From Bacilli bacterium (GTDB taxonomy: Bacteria; Bacillota_I; Bacilli_A; Izemoplasmatales; Hujiaoplasmataceae): 32,792 nt of DNA. The stretch is taken from NCBI GenBank assembly GCA_016935815.1, contig JAFGQH010000064.1:1-32792 (forward strand), given 5' to 3'. The notes below the pieces were generated by a model, which did no database searches, was not told the origin of the DNA, and saw only the letters and a program-made list of their open reading frames with translations. Positions within the stretch are counted from its first letter, which is position 1. Each line of letters opens with the position of its first letter. Position numbers and translations under genes: made by a program. Positions 16,474 to 25,301 of the stretch are shown here, piece after piece.

Positions 16474-17240
16474 AGAATTCTCCTGATTTCTTCATCCTCG
16501 ACAAGATTTGCAATTTCAAGAGCCACAGGCAATTCAAGGTGGTTCTCTAGGAATACAGATTTGTCTTTGAGGATGGTTTCTGTTTGATCAAAAGCGACGA
16601 TTTCGCCATGTTTCATAATCATGATTTTATCTGCGAGAATCGCTTCGTTGACATCGTGAGTAATCATAATGACAGTGAAGCCTTCTTTATTCAATGTTTT
16701 AATATAATGAATCAAATCATTTCTGGTATAAGGGTCTAGCATTGAGGTCGCTTCATCAAAAATGAGAATATCGGATCTCATCGCTAGAATCCCAGCGATT
16801 GCGACGCGTTGCTTCTGTCCTCCGGAAAGATTGGATGGCTGTTTATCTAGATATTCTTCCACACCGACTTTTTTTGCATAAAAATCGATGCGAGACAACA
16901 TCTCTTCTCTTGGCACACATAGATTCTCCATGCCAAAAGCGATGTCATCTCTAACGGTGACACCGACAAATTGGTTATCTGGATTTTGAAATACGATTCC
17001 GACTTTTTTTCTCAAGTCGAAAGCTGTCTCTTCTGTCAATCTTGTGGAATTGATATGGATCTCTCCGGACTGTGGTTCCAGTAATCCAACCAAGGTTTTT
17101 GCCAAGGTAGATTTCCCAGATCCATTATGTCCTAAAATAGCGATCCATTCTCCTTTTTTGATTGAAAAACTGACATCGTTCAGGGTCAATTTTTCTTCGC
17201 TGTAGGCAAACGAGACGTTTTGTACATCTATCATGTTCAT
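16449..17240 (-). CDS. ecfA1: ECF transporter ATPase EcfA1
   Basis: 263 residues from the ATG at 17240 (MNMIDVQNVSFAYSEE). An in-frame TTG at 17255 is not preferred because it coincides with the likely transcription start; the Met two codons later (17234) is possible. Walker A GHNGSGKSTL, Q-loop FQNPDNQFVGVTV, signature LSGGQKQR, Walker B ILIFDEATSMLDP and H-loop ITHDVN. The PDNQFVG stretch is typical of EcfA1. ecfA1-ecfA2-ecfT-truA form one unit with overlapping ends, as in other Firmicutes next to rplQ. Confidence 0.95.
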   Translation of the reverse strand: MNMIDVQNVSFAYSEEKLTLNDVSFSIKKGEWIAILGHNGSGKSTLAKTLVGLLEPQSGEIHINSTRLTEETAFDLRKKVGIVFQNPDNQFVGVTVRDDIAFGMENLCVPREEMLSRIDFYAKKVGVEEYLDKQPSNLSGGQKQRVAIAGILAMRSDILIFDEATSMLDPYTRNDLIHYIKTLNKEGFTVIMITHDVNEAILADKIMIMKHGEIVAFDQTETILKDKSVFLENHLELPVALEIANLVEDEEIRRILWEYVSET

Positions 17241-17261
17241 ATATATACCGTCCAATTAAAT

Positions 17262-17267
17262 ATTATA
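17262..17267 (-). promoter_or_regulatory. Extended -10 promoter of ecfA1-ecfA2-ecfT-truA
   Basis: On the minus strand TGATATAAT is a perfect extended -10; the -35 region is poor. Initiation near 17255 would leave a leader of only about 15 bases before the ATG at 17240. Just upstream, an AAAAACG/CGTTTTT inverted repeat (about 17287-17271) follows the stop of the HEPN-CBS gene and could be a weak terminator. Confidence 0.5.
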
Positions 17268-17287
17268 TCAAAAAACGGTCGTTTTTC

Positions 17288-18007
17288 CTATCCTAACAAT
17301 GCATTTTCAATGTCTCTCATTGTCACAATACCCAGTAGTTTTTCATCCTTTTCTCCATGCTCTGTAACAAGTAAAATCAACATTTCTCTTCGATGCTTTC
17401 GATCTCGATCAAAATGTTCATATGCAGTTTCTACCAAAGTCCCCCTAGATATGAAGGCGAAGTATTTTCTTGGATCGTAATTCAAATCGATCGCTTCGAT
17501 AATATCACTGATTTTCATAGACTTGGCAATGCTCTCATTATTAAACATGGATAAGTAATCAAAAACAGACTTTTCAGTGAATATACCCAATAAATGATGG
17601 TCCCCAATCACAGGGATTGTGTTATATCCATGTTCTTTCAACAATTCGATTGCTTCGCCTACGGTATTGCTTGGTTGTACTGTTTTCAGTTGGGAGAATG
17701 GAATCATGATGTTTTCCACTTTCAATGGATTTGTCATTCGATCCACTATTTCCTTGAATTTATTCATGAAGACTTCACTTGGAACCAACACATCATTGTT
17801 GTGAGCGATTATATTGCGTATCTGTGAAGCTTGTTTCAAGACATCAAAATTGTATTTATTGTTAATGATTTTGTTCTTTCCGGTTTTTTTTATTCGATAA
17901 AGAGTCGACATAAAGCCGGAATAGGAAAAGTGATCTCCGTTGTATTCCACACGAAGGTACTGTTCCAGTTGATTGAACACTTCCAGGAATTCTTTTTCTT
18001 TCGTCAT
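17288..18007 (-). CDS. HEPN-like N-terminal segment fused to a CBS-domain pair
   Basis: 239 residues. Residues 1-92 are helical with the motif RNIIAH at 64-69, which fits the RNxxxH (R-x4-6-H) pattern of HEPN domains, many of which are RNases or toxin parts. Residues about 96-152 (MIPFSQLKTVQPSNTVGEAIELL, PVIGDHHLLGIFTEKSVFDYL) and 165-237 (ending LLGIVTMRDIENALL) are two CBS motifs, a Bateman module of the kind that binds adenine nucleotides, including c-di-AMP in Bacillus DarB/CbpB. It follows the membrane-protein gene by 10 bp with an AAGGAGG site. The domain architecture is seen in sequence; the HEPN call rests on one motif, and the idea of nucleotide-controlled RNA cleavage is inference. 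Confidence 0.75.
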   Translation of the reverse strand: MTKEKEFLEVFNQLEQYLRVEYNGDHFSYSGFMSTLYRIKKTGKNKIINNKYNFDVLKQASQIRNIIAHNNDVLVPSEVFMNKFKEIVDRMTNPLKVENIMIPFSQLKTVQPSNTVGEAIELLKEHGYNTIPVIGDHHLLGIFTEKSVFDYLSMFNNESIAKSMKISDIIEAIDLNYDPRKYFAFISRGTLVETAYEHFDRDRKHRREMLILLVTEHGEKDEKLLGIVTMRDIENALLG

Positions 18008-18017
18008 AGAATCCTCC

Positions 18018-18674
18018 TTAAGACATTGCGTCTGTAATCGATATTGTGTAAGTATAATCCGTAAGGTTTAAATCTCCAAAAGTCATACTGTCCTCAACAG
18101 ATTGATGCCCTATGGTGTCGAAAATACGGTCTAGAAGCGATTTTGACATTTGCTTTTCTCCAAGAGAATAGGAATCCAAAGTAAACACCACTTTCGGGTC
18201 AAGACCCATGTCAAACTCGATGTCAAACACCAAAATAATCGCGGTTTTCGCAGAGATGATCTTATTGGTTCCGACACTGATTGTGACAACCAATTGATTG
18301 TCTTCATTTAGTTCTGCATATGCATAATCCAAATAGTAATACTCATCCGTGACAATGAAATCGCATGCGGCAACCGTACAATCATCGTTCAATGGATCAT
18401 AGGTGGAATTGATATTTTCACGAATCGAATCGAAAATGATAATATTGATGAATTCTTCTGTAATAGTGTAACGATCGTCCGCACTCGCCAAAACCAAACT
18501 GACTACTTTGAGTTTGGCGTATGTCAGTAAATCATCAGAAGATGCATAAACCGTTTGAGGAAGATCTGCTTCTGTGACTTCGTATCGAATCGAATTGATA
18601 AAAGAAAAAGCGACCAAAACGATAGCTACAACCAGCACCAGCAAGAAGATTAGGAATCGTTTCAAAAATTTCAT
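18018..18674 (-). CDS. Unrecognised membrane-anchored protein
   Basis: 218 residues from the ATG at 18674 (MKFLKRFLIFLLVLVVAIVL), chosen because a GGAGGA site precedes it; the longer open frame runs through the rplQ terminator. One N-terminal membrane segment (about 6-27) after a basic start places the rest outside the membrane. The outer part is acidic and rich in Tyr, Asp and Ile with alternating beta-like segments (YYYLDYAYAELNEDNQLVVTISV, AIILVFDIEFDMG) and two cysteines (99 and 104). There is no lipobox and no catalytic motif. I do not recognise the family. It has its own likely promoter and is the first gene of a two-gene unit with the HEPN-CBS protein. Confidence 0.75.
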   Translation of the reverse strand: MKFLKRFLIFLLVLVVAIVLVAFSFINSIRYEVTEADLPQTVYASSDDLLTYAKLKVVSLVLASADDRYTITEEFINIIIFDSIRENINSTYDPLNDDCTVAACDFIVTDEYYYLDYAYAELNEDNQLVVTISVGTNKIISAKTAIILVFDIEFDMGLDPKVVFTLDSYSLGEKQMSKSLLDRIFDTIGHQSVEDSMTFGDLNLTDYTYTISITDAMS

Positions 18675-18710
18675 ATGTATTTGTCCTCCATTATATGGAT
18701 CTATATACCT

Positions 18711-18716
18711 ATTGTA
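18711..18716 (-). promoter_or_regulatory. Extended -10 promoter of the membrane protein and HEPN-CBS unit
   Basis: On the minus strand TACAAT preceded by TGT matches an extended -10. The 17-base-upstream hexamer is T-rich and poor because it coincides with the tail of the rplQ terminator. The ATG at 18674 lies about 37 bases downstream. Confidence 0.4.
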
Positions 18717-18730
18717 ACAAATCCAAAGCC

Positions 18731-18769
18731 TAAAAGAAACAAGAAAGGTTGTGTTTTCACCACAACCTT
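18731..18769 (-). terminator. Terminator of the S10-spc-alpha superoperon after rplQ
   Basis: Perfect 9-bp inverted repeat AAGGTTGTG/CACAACCTT (18745-18753 with 18761-18769) around a 7-base loop. On the minus strand it is followed by TCTTGTTTCTTTT, a T-rich tail. It lies about 18 bases after the rplQ stop. Confidence 0.8.
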
Positions 18770-18787
18770 GTCTGTTTATATGTTTGT

Positions 18788-19150
18788 TTATACTAATTCG
18801 ATAATAGCCATCGGACAAGAGTCGCCTCTTCTTGGTCCGATTTTATAGATACGGGTGTATCCACCATTGCGTTCTTGATATCTTGGTCCCAAATCGGTCA
18901 TCAATTTTGTCAATGCAAAGGTGTCGTCGATTTTGAGATCTCTAACTGTTTGTTCGGCAATTCTAGCTGAATTTAAGCCGCCTTTTTTTGCAAGAGTAAT
19001 CAATTTTTCAACAGTTCTTCTGACTTCTTTCGCTTTTACAACTGATGTTTCGATTTTCTCGTGCATAATAAGTTGCGTAGCCAAATCACGAATCAGTGCT
19101 TTGCGGTTAGCGCTATTACGATTAAGTTTAGTATATCCTCTACTAGCCAT
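18788..19150 (-). CDS. rplQ: 50S ribosomal protein L17
   Basis: 120 residues, as in Bacillus. Recognised by the N-terminal block around LNRNSANRKALIRDLATQLI and by RYQERNGGYTRIYKIGPRRGDS before the end AIIELV. Normal partner of rpoA at the end of the alpha operon, 17 bp downstream of it, and followed by the terminator that closes the superoperon. Confidence 0.98.
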   Translation of the reverse strand: MASRGYTKLNRNSANRKALIRDLATQLIMHEKIETSVVKAKEVRRTVEKLITLAKKGGLNSARIAEQTVRDLKIDDTFALTKLMTDLGPRYQERNGGYTRIYKIGPRRGDSCPMAIIELV

Positions 19151-19167
19151 GATTTTCCTCCTATTGA

Positions 19168-20118
19168 TTAGTGTTTAGCCAAGCTTAAATTCATTTCTTC
19201 AAGCTTTTGCTTCACTTCTTTTAGTGATTTCTTACCTAGGTTTCTGACTTTCATCATATCCTCTTCGGTTTTTTCAATCAGTTCACCAAGAGTATGAATA
19301 CCAGCCCGTTTCAGGCAGTTGTACGATCTTACAGAAAGATCGAGATCTTCGATCGGTTTCTCGAGATTGCGATTCTTTTCTTCGCTCTTTCGTTCCACCA
19401 TGAAGTCTTCTTCGATTTCAGTCGTGGAGAGTTCCACAACAGCTTGCAAGTGATCGATCAGCATTTTCGAAGCCATACCAATGGCATCCTTTGGATGAAT
19501 CGAACCATTGGTCCAAATCTCGATAATCAATTTGTCGTAATCGCCGGAATCTTCCACTCTGGTTTTTTCGACAGTGTAATTTGCCTTTACGATCGGAGTA
19601 TAGATGCTATCGATAGCGATGTCATTGACATCCTCTCTGTAAGGAGCGTTATCCTTTGCGCTGACATATCCGTTTCCACGTTTTGCCTTCATAACCATTC
19701 TCAGTTCTTTTCCGGCATTTACATGACATAGATAATGATCAGGATTGATAATGGATACTTGTTCATCCGCCAAAATATCGCTTGCATAAACGTCTTTCGG
19801 TCCGGTCACTGTGATATCCAAACGTTTCTCAACTTTCGCATCTTCATTGTCAATTGACAAGATAACGCCTTTTAAGTTAAGCACGATTGCCGTTACATCT
19901 TCCACTACATCATCGATAGGTGTGAATTCGTGTACAACATCATCGATGTTGACATTAACGATTGCAGCGCCTGGCAAAGAAGACAATAAAACTCGCCTTA
20001 ATGAATTCCCGATCGTGATTCCAAATCCTCTATCAAGAGGAGTGATAACAAATCTTCCGTATGTGTCATTGATCTCTTCGGTAATAGTTTTAGGTTTTTC
20101 GAATTTCAAGTCCTTCAT
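19168..20118 (-). CDS. rpoA: RNA polymerase alpha subunit
   Basis: 316 residues, typical. The N-terminal dimerisation and assembly domain has RGFGITIGNSLRRVLLSSLPG and EFTPIDDVVEDV. After an acidic linker near residue 240 (KSEEKNRNLEKPIEDLDLS), the C-terminal DNA-binding domain has LKRAGIHTLGELIE and VRNLGKKSLKEVKQKL, the helix-hairpin-helix that contacts UP elements and activators. Follows rpsK by 10 bp. Confidence 0.98.
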   Translation of the reverse strand: MKDLKFEKPKTITEEINDTYGRFVITPLDRGFGITIGNSLRRVLLSSLPGAAIVNVNIDDVVHEFTPIDDVVEDVTAIVLNLKGVILSIDNEDAKVEKRLDITVTGPKDVYASDILADEQVSIINPDHYLCHVNAGKELRMVMKAKRGNGYVSAKDNAPYREDVNDIAIDSIYTPIVKANYTVEKTRVEDSGDYDKLIIEIWTNGSIHPKDAIGMASKMLIDHLQAVVELSTTEIEEDFMVERKSEEKNRNLEKPIEDLDLSVRSYNCLKRAGIHTLGELIEKTEEDMMKVRNLGKKSLKEVKQKLEEMNLSLAKH

Positions 20119-20128
20119 TGGCTACCTC

Positions 20129-20515
20129 CTAACCACGTGGTCGTTTTCTTGGACGACATCCGTTGTGTGGAACTGGTGTAACATCTTTGATCGCTGTAAT
20201 TTCTAATCCTGCAACTTGTAAACTTCTAATCGCCGCTTCACGGCCAGGTCCTGGACCTTTTACTTCAACTTCCACTTTGAGAACGCCGTTGTCCATTGCG
20301 GATTTAGCGGCTGCTTCTGATGCAAGTCCTGCAGCGAAAGGAGTTGATTTACGGCTACCTTTATAACCGATTGCTCCGGCAGAACTCCATGCAATAGCAT
20401 TTCCGTTAGTGTCGGTAATTGTTATGATTGTGTTGTTGAACGTTGAGTGGATGTGAGCAACTCCGGTAGGAATGTTCTTTTTCACACGACGTTTCGTTCT
20501 TACATTACGTGCCAT
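20129..20515 (-). CDS. rpsK: 30S ribosomal protein S11
   Basis: 128 residues. Family motifs: [43 protein letters not shown], and the C-terminal [13 protein letters not shown]. Binds the 16S platform near the Shine-Dalgarno helix. Starts 18 bp after rpsM with a GGGAG site about 11 bases from the ATG. Confidence 0.98.
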   Translation of the reverse strand: MARNVRTKRRVKKNIPTGVAHIHSTFNNTIITITDTNGNAIAWSSAGAIGYKGSRKSTPFAAGLASEAAAKSAMDNGVLKVEVEVKGPGPGREAAIRSLQVAGLEITAIKDVTPVPHNGCRPRKRPRG

Positions 20516-20533
20516 CTAATTCAATCTCCCTTC

Positions 20534-20899
20534 TTATTTCTTCTTGTTAGCTACTGTTTTTCTTGGACCCTTGCGAGTTCTCGCATTGTTTCTTGTGTTT
20601 TGTCCTCTAACAGGTAAGCCTCTACGGTGACGAAGTCCACGGTAAGAACCGTTTTCCATCAAACGTTTGATATTCATCGCACGTTCTCTTCTTAAGTCAC
20701 CTTCAACAATATATTTTTGTACTTCTTGACGAATTTTTACGACCTCTTCGTCTGTCAGGTCTTTGGTTCTTTTATCTTCGGAAATACCGGCAGCTGCCAA
20801 GATTTTTTGTGATCTTGTTTTACCGATACCAAATACATATGTTAGCGATATTACTATTCTTTTTTCTCTAGGAATATCGACTCCTGCGATACGTGCCAT
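20534..20899 (-). CDS. rpsM: 30S ribosomal protein S13
   Basis: 121 residues. [14 protein letters not shown] and the helix-hairpin-helix [16 protein letters not shown] at the start, [25 protein letters not shown] in the middle, and a basic tail ending VANKKK. S13 lies in the 30S head and bridges to L5 in the 50S subunit. Nine bases after rpmJ. Confidence 0.98.
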   Translation of the reverse strand: MARIAGVDIPREKRIVISLTYVFGIGKTRSQKILAAAGISEDKRTKDLTDEEVVKIRQEVQKYIVEGDLRRERAMNIKRLMENGSYRGLRHRRGLPVRGQNTRNNARTRKGPRKTVANKKK

Positions 20900-20908
20900 A
20901 ATGTCCTC

Positions 20909-21025
20909 CTACTTCCCTTGTCTTTGTTTGTGTTTTGGATTTTCACAAATGACAAGGACCTTTCCGTTACGTTTGATTATTTTACATTTATCACAGATTT
21001 TCTTCACTGATGGTCTTACTTTCAT
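20909..21025 (-). CDS. rpmJ: 50S ribosomal protein L36, zinc-ribbon form
   Basis: 38 residues, read directly from the DNA between infA and rpsM: it begins [14 protein letters not shown], continues through [18 protein letters not shown] and ends KQRQGK before TAG. The Cys-x2-Cys and Cys-x4-His ligands of the zinc-containing (C+) form are intact. An AGGAGG site lies upstream of the ATG. The position between infA and rpsM is the standard one. The 34-bp gap before it holds only the ribosome site. Confidence 0.97.
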   Translation of the reverse strand: MKVRPSVKKICDKCKIIKRNGKVLVICENPKHKQRQGK

Positions 21026-21059
21026 GCCATTACCTCCTAAAAATCTTTCTTTATTTTTT

Positions 21060-21281
21060 TTATTTCATTCGATAGGTGATTCTTCCACGTGTTAGGTCAT
21101 AAGTGGACATTTCCACTTTTACTTTATCGCCTGGTAAAATGCGTATGTAGTTCATGCGGATTTTACCAGAAACGTGGCATTTGATTTTGTGTCCGATTTC
21201 CAGCTCGACAATAAATTGCGCGTTAGGCAAGACTTCTACTACCTTACCGGTCATTTCAATAACATCGTCTTTTTTTGCCAA
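21060..21281 (-). CDS. infA: Translation initiation factor IF-1, TTG start
   Basis: 73 residues when started at the TTG at 21281, giving [14 protein letters not shown], which matches the N-terminus and length of other IF-1 proteins. An in-frame GTG at 21290 overlaps the GGGAG ribosome site and would add three residues, so TTG, eight bases from that site, is preferred. The single OB-fold is shown by [37 protein letters not shown]-1 blocks the 30S A site during initiation. No ATG is available near the start. Confidence 0.95.
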   Translation of the reverse strand: MAKKDDVIEMTGKVVEVLPNAQFIVELEIGHKIKCHVSGKIRMNYIRILPGDKVKVEMSTYDLTRGRITYRMK

Positions 21282-21295
21282 TAAAATCACTCCCT

Positions 21296-22045
21296 TTACA
21301 GTGTAGTCAGAATTTCATAACCATCGTCTTTAATCAAAATCGTATGCTCGAAATGAGCAGATAATGATTTGTCTCTGGTTATGGTTGTCCAACCGTCAGA
21401 CAATACTTTTACTTCCTTGTTTCCCAAATTGATCATTGGTTCGATTGCTAAGGTCATTCCGGATTTCAGAATCAGACCGCGATGCGGTGGACCGTAATTC
21501 GGAATTTGCGGATCTTCATGAAGATGCTTGCCGACTCCATGGCCGACGAACTCCCTCACTACAGAGAATCCCAACCCTTCTGCAGTCACTTGGATTGCAT
21601 GGGAAATATCGGATAATCGATTGTTTGCTTTAGCGTATTCCAATCCGGCAAACAAGCTGGCTTTCGTTCCTTCGAGTAATTTGCTAGCTTCTTCGGAAAC
21701 TTGCCCGCATGCATATGACCAAGCGGAATCACCATGATACCCCTTATATATCGCACCGATGTCTACCGATACAATATCGCCATCCGCAAGAATGCGGTGA
21801 GGGCTTGGAATTCCATGGACGACTTCCTCATTGATGGATATGCATGCAGATGCAGGAAATCCATTATAGTTTAGGAATGACGGAATTGCATCATTCTCTC
21901 GAATTACTCGTTCGACCAAATCATCCAATTCTTTTGTGGAGACTCCCGGTTTAATTGCTTTTGACACTTCATAATGTGCCAAAGCAACAATTCTACCGGC
22001 TTCTCTCATCAATTCAATTTCGCGTTTTGATTTTCTGGTAACCAT
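21296..22045 (-). CDS. map: Methionine aminopeptidase, type I
   Basis: 249 residues. Removes the initiator Met from nascent proteins. The metal ligands are visible: Asp in VSVDIGA, Asp in GYHGDSAW, His in [12 protein letters not shown], Glu in LAIEPM and Glu in [32 protein letters not shown] is the substrate-pocket region. The start lies two bases past the adk stop with only a weak GGAC-like ribosome site, which suggests translational coupling to adk. Type I without extensions, normal length. Confidence 0.97.
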   Translation of the reverse strand: MVTRKSKREIELMREAGRIVALAHYEVSKAIKPGVSTKELDDLVERVIRENDAIPSFLNYNGFPASACISINEEVVHGIPSPHRILADGDIVSVDIGAIYKGYHGDSAWSYACGQVSEEASKLLEGTKASLFAGLEYAKANNRLSDISHAIQVTAEGLGFSVVREFVGHGVGKHLHEDPQIPNYGPPHRGLILKSGMTLAIEPMINLGNKEVKVLSDGWTTITRDKSLSAHFEHTILIKDDGYEILTTL

Positions 22046-22047
22046 TA

Positions 22048-22695
22048 TTATTCGTCCAATCTTTTAACAATCTCATTGAAGACTTCATCCGAAGTTTGTT
22101 CTCCGTCCACAACCATCAATAGACCCTTACGCTCGTAATGATCAAGCAACGGTTTTGTCTTCTCCTTGTAAATGTTCAAGCGATTCATAACGGATTCTTC
22201 CAAATCATCTTCACGTTGAATCAATTTGTGTCCACAGTAGTCACAGATGCCATCGACTTTTGATGGATGGTAATCGACGTGATAGGTTTGTCCGCAATTC
22301 GAGCAGACTCTGCGGCCTGCCATGCGGTGCAACAATACCTCGTCTTTCACTTCCACATTGATGACGGCGGTCAGATGAATCCCTAGTTCATCCAGCATGT
22401 CGTCTAATGCATCGGCTTGCGCATCCGTTCTAGGATATCCATCCAGCATGAAGCCATTTGGATAACGTTCGGTGCGAAGCACGTTTTTCACGATATCGTT
22501 GGTCATTTTATCAGGAACCAGATTGCCTTCTGAAAGGTACTTCTTTGCTTCTTGACCGATCAATGAATCTTTTTTGATCTCTTCGCGATAGATGTTACCG
22601 GTTGAGATATGAAACAATTGATAATGATCCAGTAGCTTTTTCGATTGAGTACCTTTCCCGGCACCTGGTTTCCCCATGATTAACAGGTTTATCAT
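22048..22695 (-). CDS. adk: Adenylate kinase, zinc-binding LID
   Basis: 215 residues. Interconverts ATP plus AMP with two ADP. P-loop [10 protein letters not shown] (8-17), AMP-binding [15 protein letters not shown], and a LID with four cysteines (CSNCGQ...CDYCG), the zinc form of Gram-positive bacteria. The gene starts 5 bp after secY and lacks a strong ribosome site (only GAGATAA), so it probably depends on coupling to secY translation. Confidence 0.97.
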   Translation of the reverse strand: MINLLIMGKPGAGKGTQSKKLLDHYQLFHISTGNIYREEIKKDSLIGQEAKKYLSEGNLVPDKMTNDIVKNVLRTERYPNGFMLDGYPRTDAQADALDDMLDELGIHLTAVINVEVKDEVLLHRMAGRRVCSNCGQTYHVDYHPSKVDGICDYCGHKLIQREDDLEESVMNRLNIYKEKTKPLLDHYERKGLLMVVDGEQTSDEVFNEIVKRLDE

Positions 22696-22700
22696 AAAAA

Positions 22701-24059
22701 TTATCTCATGAATCCTGTATAAGCTTTTTCTTGGGTGTCTGTTTCGATTTGTCTAGCTGTTTCTAAGGAAACACCAACGATAATCAACAGGGATGTACCT
22801 CCGATTCGAACAAAGGATTGTCCTAAGATAACAGAGGCTAAAATCGGCAATGTCGCAATAATTGTTAAGTAAATCGCACCGATGATTGTAATTCTGAATA
22901 ATGTTTTTGTAATATACGCTTCCGTATCGTATCCAGGTCTGACACCAGGAATATAAGCGTTTTGTTTGGATAGGTTGTCCGCCATCTGTTCTGGCCGGAT
23001 AACGATGAATGTATAGAAGAATGTGAACACAAAGATCAGGATGATGTACAATGCGAAACCAATTGGATTCGAATAGGTAAAGATCTGATCAAGCCAATTG
23101 CTGGCGCTTGTCCCCAAATTAATATAGCTGAACACCGTTGACGGCAATGATAGAATGATGGATGAGAAGACGACCGGAATAACTCCTGCAGAGTTGATCT
23201 TGAGCGGTACGTTCGAGTCGGACTTCCCTTTGAATTTGGCGCTTGCAGGTCTGTTAGCATATTGGATCGGAATCTTTCGGACCGCCACCTGCATATAGGT
23301 GACCGCGACCAAGACGACAATGAATAACAACATCGTCACACCGAACAACACATAACCGGACCATGTACCTTGGTTCGCATAATAGGAACTCAGTGCAGTT
23401 CCGGATGGATCTGCAATATAATATTGAATCAGTGATGTGATCGTTCCTGGGAACGCCATGATGATACCACCGACGATCAACATACTGGATCCGTTTCCGA
23501 TACCGTGCAAGGTAATTTGATCGGCTAACCAAATCATGAATGCTGTTCCGGCTGTCAATACGACTGCCATATAGAAGTAAACCAAGAACCATAGGTTACG
23601 ACCATTTGCGGTCGCCCAGTCACTGACACCTGTTTGGAACAATTGTGTCTGTGAAGTGTGGAATGCAAATGTCATTGCCAATGCTTGTACAAAAGCAAGT
23701 CCTATCGCTACATAGCGGTTTAATCTAGAGATTTTCTTACGTCCGGTTTCGCCTTCCAAAGACCATTCTTTCAATGCTGGAATGATATCCATTTGCAGCA
23801 TCTGAACGACAATGGATGCGGTGATGTACGGACTGATTCCGAGTGCGATGACAGAGTAGTTCTTCAACGCATTACCGGAGATGGAGTTGACAATACCAAG
23901 GAATCCCGTGTTGTCGAACATTCCTGATAACACACCTGGATTGATGAGCGGCATCGTCACATAGGTTAAGACTTTGAAAACCAAATAAGCTAATAAGGTG
24001 AATCCAATCTTTTTCAGTAACGGTTTGTTCTTGAATATTTTCTTGATTGTTTCCATCAT
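22701..24059 (-). CDS. secY: Preprotein translocase subunit SecY
   Basis: 452 residues with ten hydrophobic spans. Marks: the plug region near [55 protein letters not shown], and [13 protein letters not shown] in the C-terminal half. Forms the protein-conducting channel with SecE and SecG. Its start overlaps the rplO stop (ATGA). Two consecutive ATG codons (24059, 24056) are available; the second is better spaced from GAGGTG, so the protein may begin one residue later. Confidence 0.98.
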   Translation of the reverse strand: MMETIKKIFKNKPLLKKIGFTLLAYLVFKVLTYVTMPLINPGVLSGMFDNTGFLGIVNSISGNALKNYSVIALGISPYITASIVVQMLQMDIIPALKEWSLEGETGRKKISRLNRYVAIGLAFVQALAMTFAFHTSQTQLFQTGVSDWATANGRNLWFLVYFYMAVVLTAGTAFMIWLADQITLHGIGNGSSMLIVGGIIMAFPGTITSLIQYYIADPSGTALSSYYANQGTWSGYVLFGVTMLLFIVVLVAVTYMQVAVRKIPIQYANRPASAKFKGKSDSNVPLKINSAGVIPVVFSSIILSLPSTVFSYINLGTSASNWLDQIFTYSNPIGFALYIILIFVFTFFYTFIVIRPEQMADNLSKQNAYIPGVRPGYDTEAYITKTLFRITIIGAIYLTIIATLPILASVILGQSFVRIGGTSLLIIVGVSLETARQIETDTQEKAYTGFMR

Positions 24060-24496
24060 ATCACCTCTGTCTTGCCACCGGCTTCTTGAATCGCCTTTTC
24101 GGCAGATGCTGAGAATTTGTGGGCTTGAACAGTAAGTTTGACTTCCAATTTACCTCTTCCTAATATTTTAATTCCATCCAATACTTTGTTTACCAAACGG
24201 TCCTTCAATAACACTTCAGGTGTTACAACAGTGCCTTCTGGATATTTATTTAATGCTTCGACGTTCACAATTGCATATTCCTTGCGGAATAGATTTGTGA
24301 AACCCTTCTTAGGAAGGCGTTTGAACAATGGTGTTTGTCCACCTTCGAATCCGAGTCTGACGCCTCCGCCAGCTCTAGAGTTTTGTCCTTTTTGTCCGCG
24401 TCCGGAAGTTTTTCCGTTACCAGAACTTGTTCCGCGACCGACTCTCTTTTTGTAGTGAGTGGACCCTTGATTCGGTTTCAATTCATGTAAGTTCAT
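24056..24496 (-). CDS. rplO: 50S ribosomal protein L15
   Basis: 146 residues. Typical N-terminal [22 protein letters not shown], then [20 protein letters not shown], the Gly/Arg-rich arm that runs into the 23S rRNA, and a C-terminal globular part ending [19 protein letters not shown] late 50S assembly protein. 13 bp after rpmD; overlaps secY by 4 bases. Confidence 0.98.
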   Translation of the reverse strand: MNLHELKPNQGSTHYKKRVGRGTSSGNGKTSGRGQKGQNSRAGGGVRLGFEGGQTPLFKRLPKKGFTNLFRKEYAIVNVEALNKYPEGTVVTPEVLLKDRLVNKVLDGIKILGRGKLEVKLTVQAHKFSASAEKAIQEAGGKTEVI

Positions 24497-24509
24497 AAAT
24501 TCACTCCTC

Positions 24510-24692
24510 CTACTTGACTTCTTCGACTACAACCAAATGACTAACAACATTAATCATTCCTCTGATCATCTCATTGTCCTCTTTGACGACAGATGAGTTT
24601 CTCTTATTGAGTCCCAAAGCCTTTACTGTTTTGACTTGATTTGGTTTATGGCCACTGAGACCTTTTACCAAAGTTATTTTTAAATTCGCCAT
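24510..24692 (-). CDS. rpmD: 50S ribosomal protein L30
   Basis: 60 residues, standard bacterial L30 length. It starts [19 protein letters not shown], then [15 protein letters not shown] and ending [15 protein letters not shown]. The ATG shares a base with the rpsE stop (TAATG) and has a GAGGAGG site just upstream. Confidence 0.97.
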   Translation of the reverse strand: MANLKITLVKGLSGHKPNQVKTVKALGLNKRNSSVVKEDNEMIRGMINVVSHLVVVEEVK

Positions 24693-25282
24693 TATTTGAG
24701 TACCTCCTCAGGAGATAAACCTCTCGTGTTGGCAACCATTTCGACGTTTCTCAGTTCTTTCAGACCTTCAACAGTCGCACGAACGATATTGATTGGTGTG
24801 TTGGATCCAAGTGATTTACTCAAAACGTCTTCGATTCCAGCAAGTTCCAATACGGCACGAACAGCTCCACCGGCAATAACTCCTGTCCCTTCTACTGCAG
24901 GGCGCAAGAATACTTTACCAGCTCCGTACTTACCAGTAACGGAATGAGGAATTGTGGTACCTGTGATTGGTACTTGAATGATGTTTTTCTTTGCATCTTC
25001 GATTGCTTTCTTGATAGCGTCTGGAACTTCTCCGGCTTTACCGGTACCAAAACCGACTTTTCCTTTCATGTCCCCTACGACAACCAATGCGGAGAAGCTA
25101 AATCTTCTACCACCCTTGACAACCTTAGTTACACGACCGATGCTTACGACTCTTTCTTCGTAGAGTTTAACTTCTTTTTTTCTTGGATTATTACGTGGTT
25201 TTCTGTTGTTTCTTCTGCCTCTGTTGTTTTGTCTCTCGTTGTTTTGATTGTTCTCAGCAGCAACATTTTTGTTTTCTTCCAT
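24692..25282 (-). CDS. rpsE: 30S ribosomal protein S5 with Asn/Arg-rich N-terminal tail
   Basis: 196 residues versus about 166 in Bacillus. The conserved body begins near residue 36 ([23 protein letters not shown]) and includes [29 protein letters not shown] and the C-terminal domain with [10 protein letters not shown]. The additional about 30 residues are low complexity: Asn, Arg, Gln and Lys-rich ([19 protein letters not shown]). S5 sits at the mRNA entry channel and affects decoding fidelity. The ATG has an AGGAGG site, so the extension is translated rather than a misannotated start. Confidence 0.97.
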   Translation of the reverse strand: MEENKNVAAENNQNNERQNNRGRRNNRKPRNNPRKKEVKLYEERVVSIGRVTKVVKGGRRFSFSALVVVGDMKGKVGFGTGKAGEVPDAIKKAIEDAKKNIIQVPITGTTIPHSVTGKYGAGKVFLRPAVEGTGVIAGGAVRAVLELAGIEDVLSKSLGSNTPINIVRATVEGLKELRNVEMVANTRGLSPEEVLK

Positions 25283-25301
25283 TTTCGTTAACCTCCTCTA
25301 C

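Noticed and set aside
18675-18818. Longer N-terminal reading of the membrane protein gene from 18818
   Set aside because: It would run through the rplQ terminator and overlap the rplQ end; the extra residues look random, and the ATG at 18674 has a good ribosome site and starts a membrane segment.
22701-24059. Open frames of 94 and 112 codons inside secY on the same strand
   Set aside because: They are out-of-frame shadows of secY, with many Arg and Ser codons and no ribosome site.
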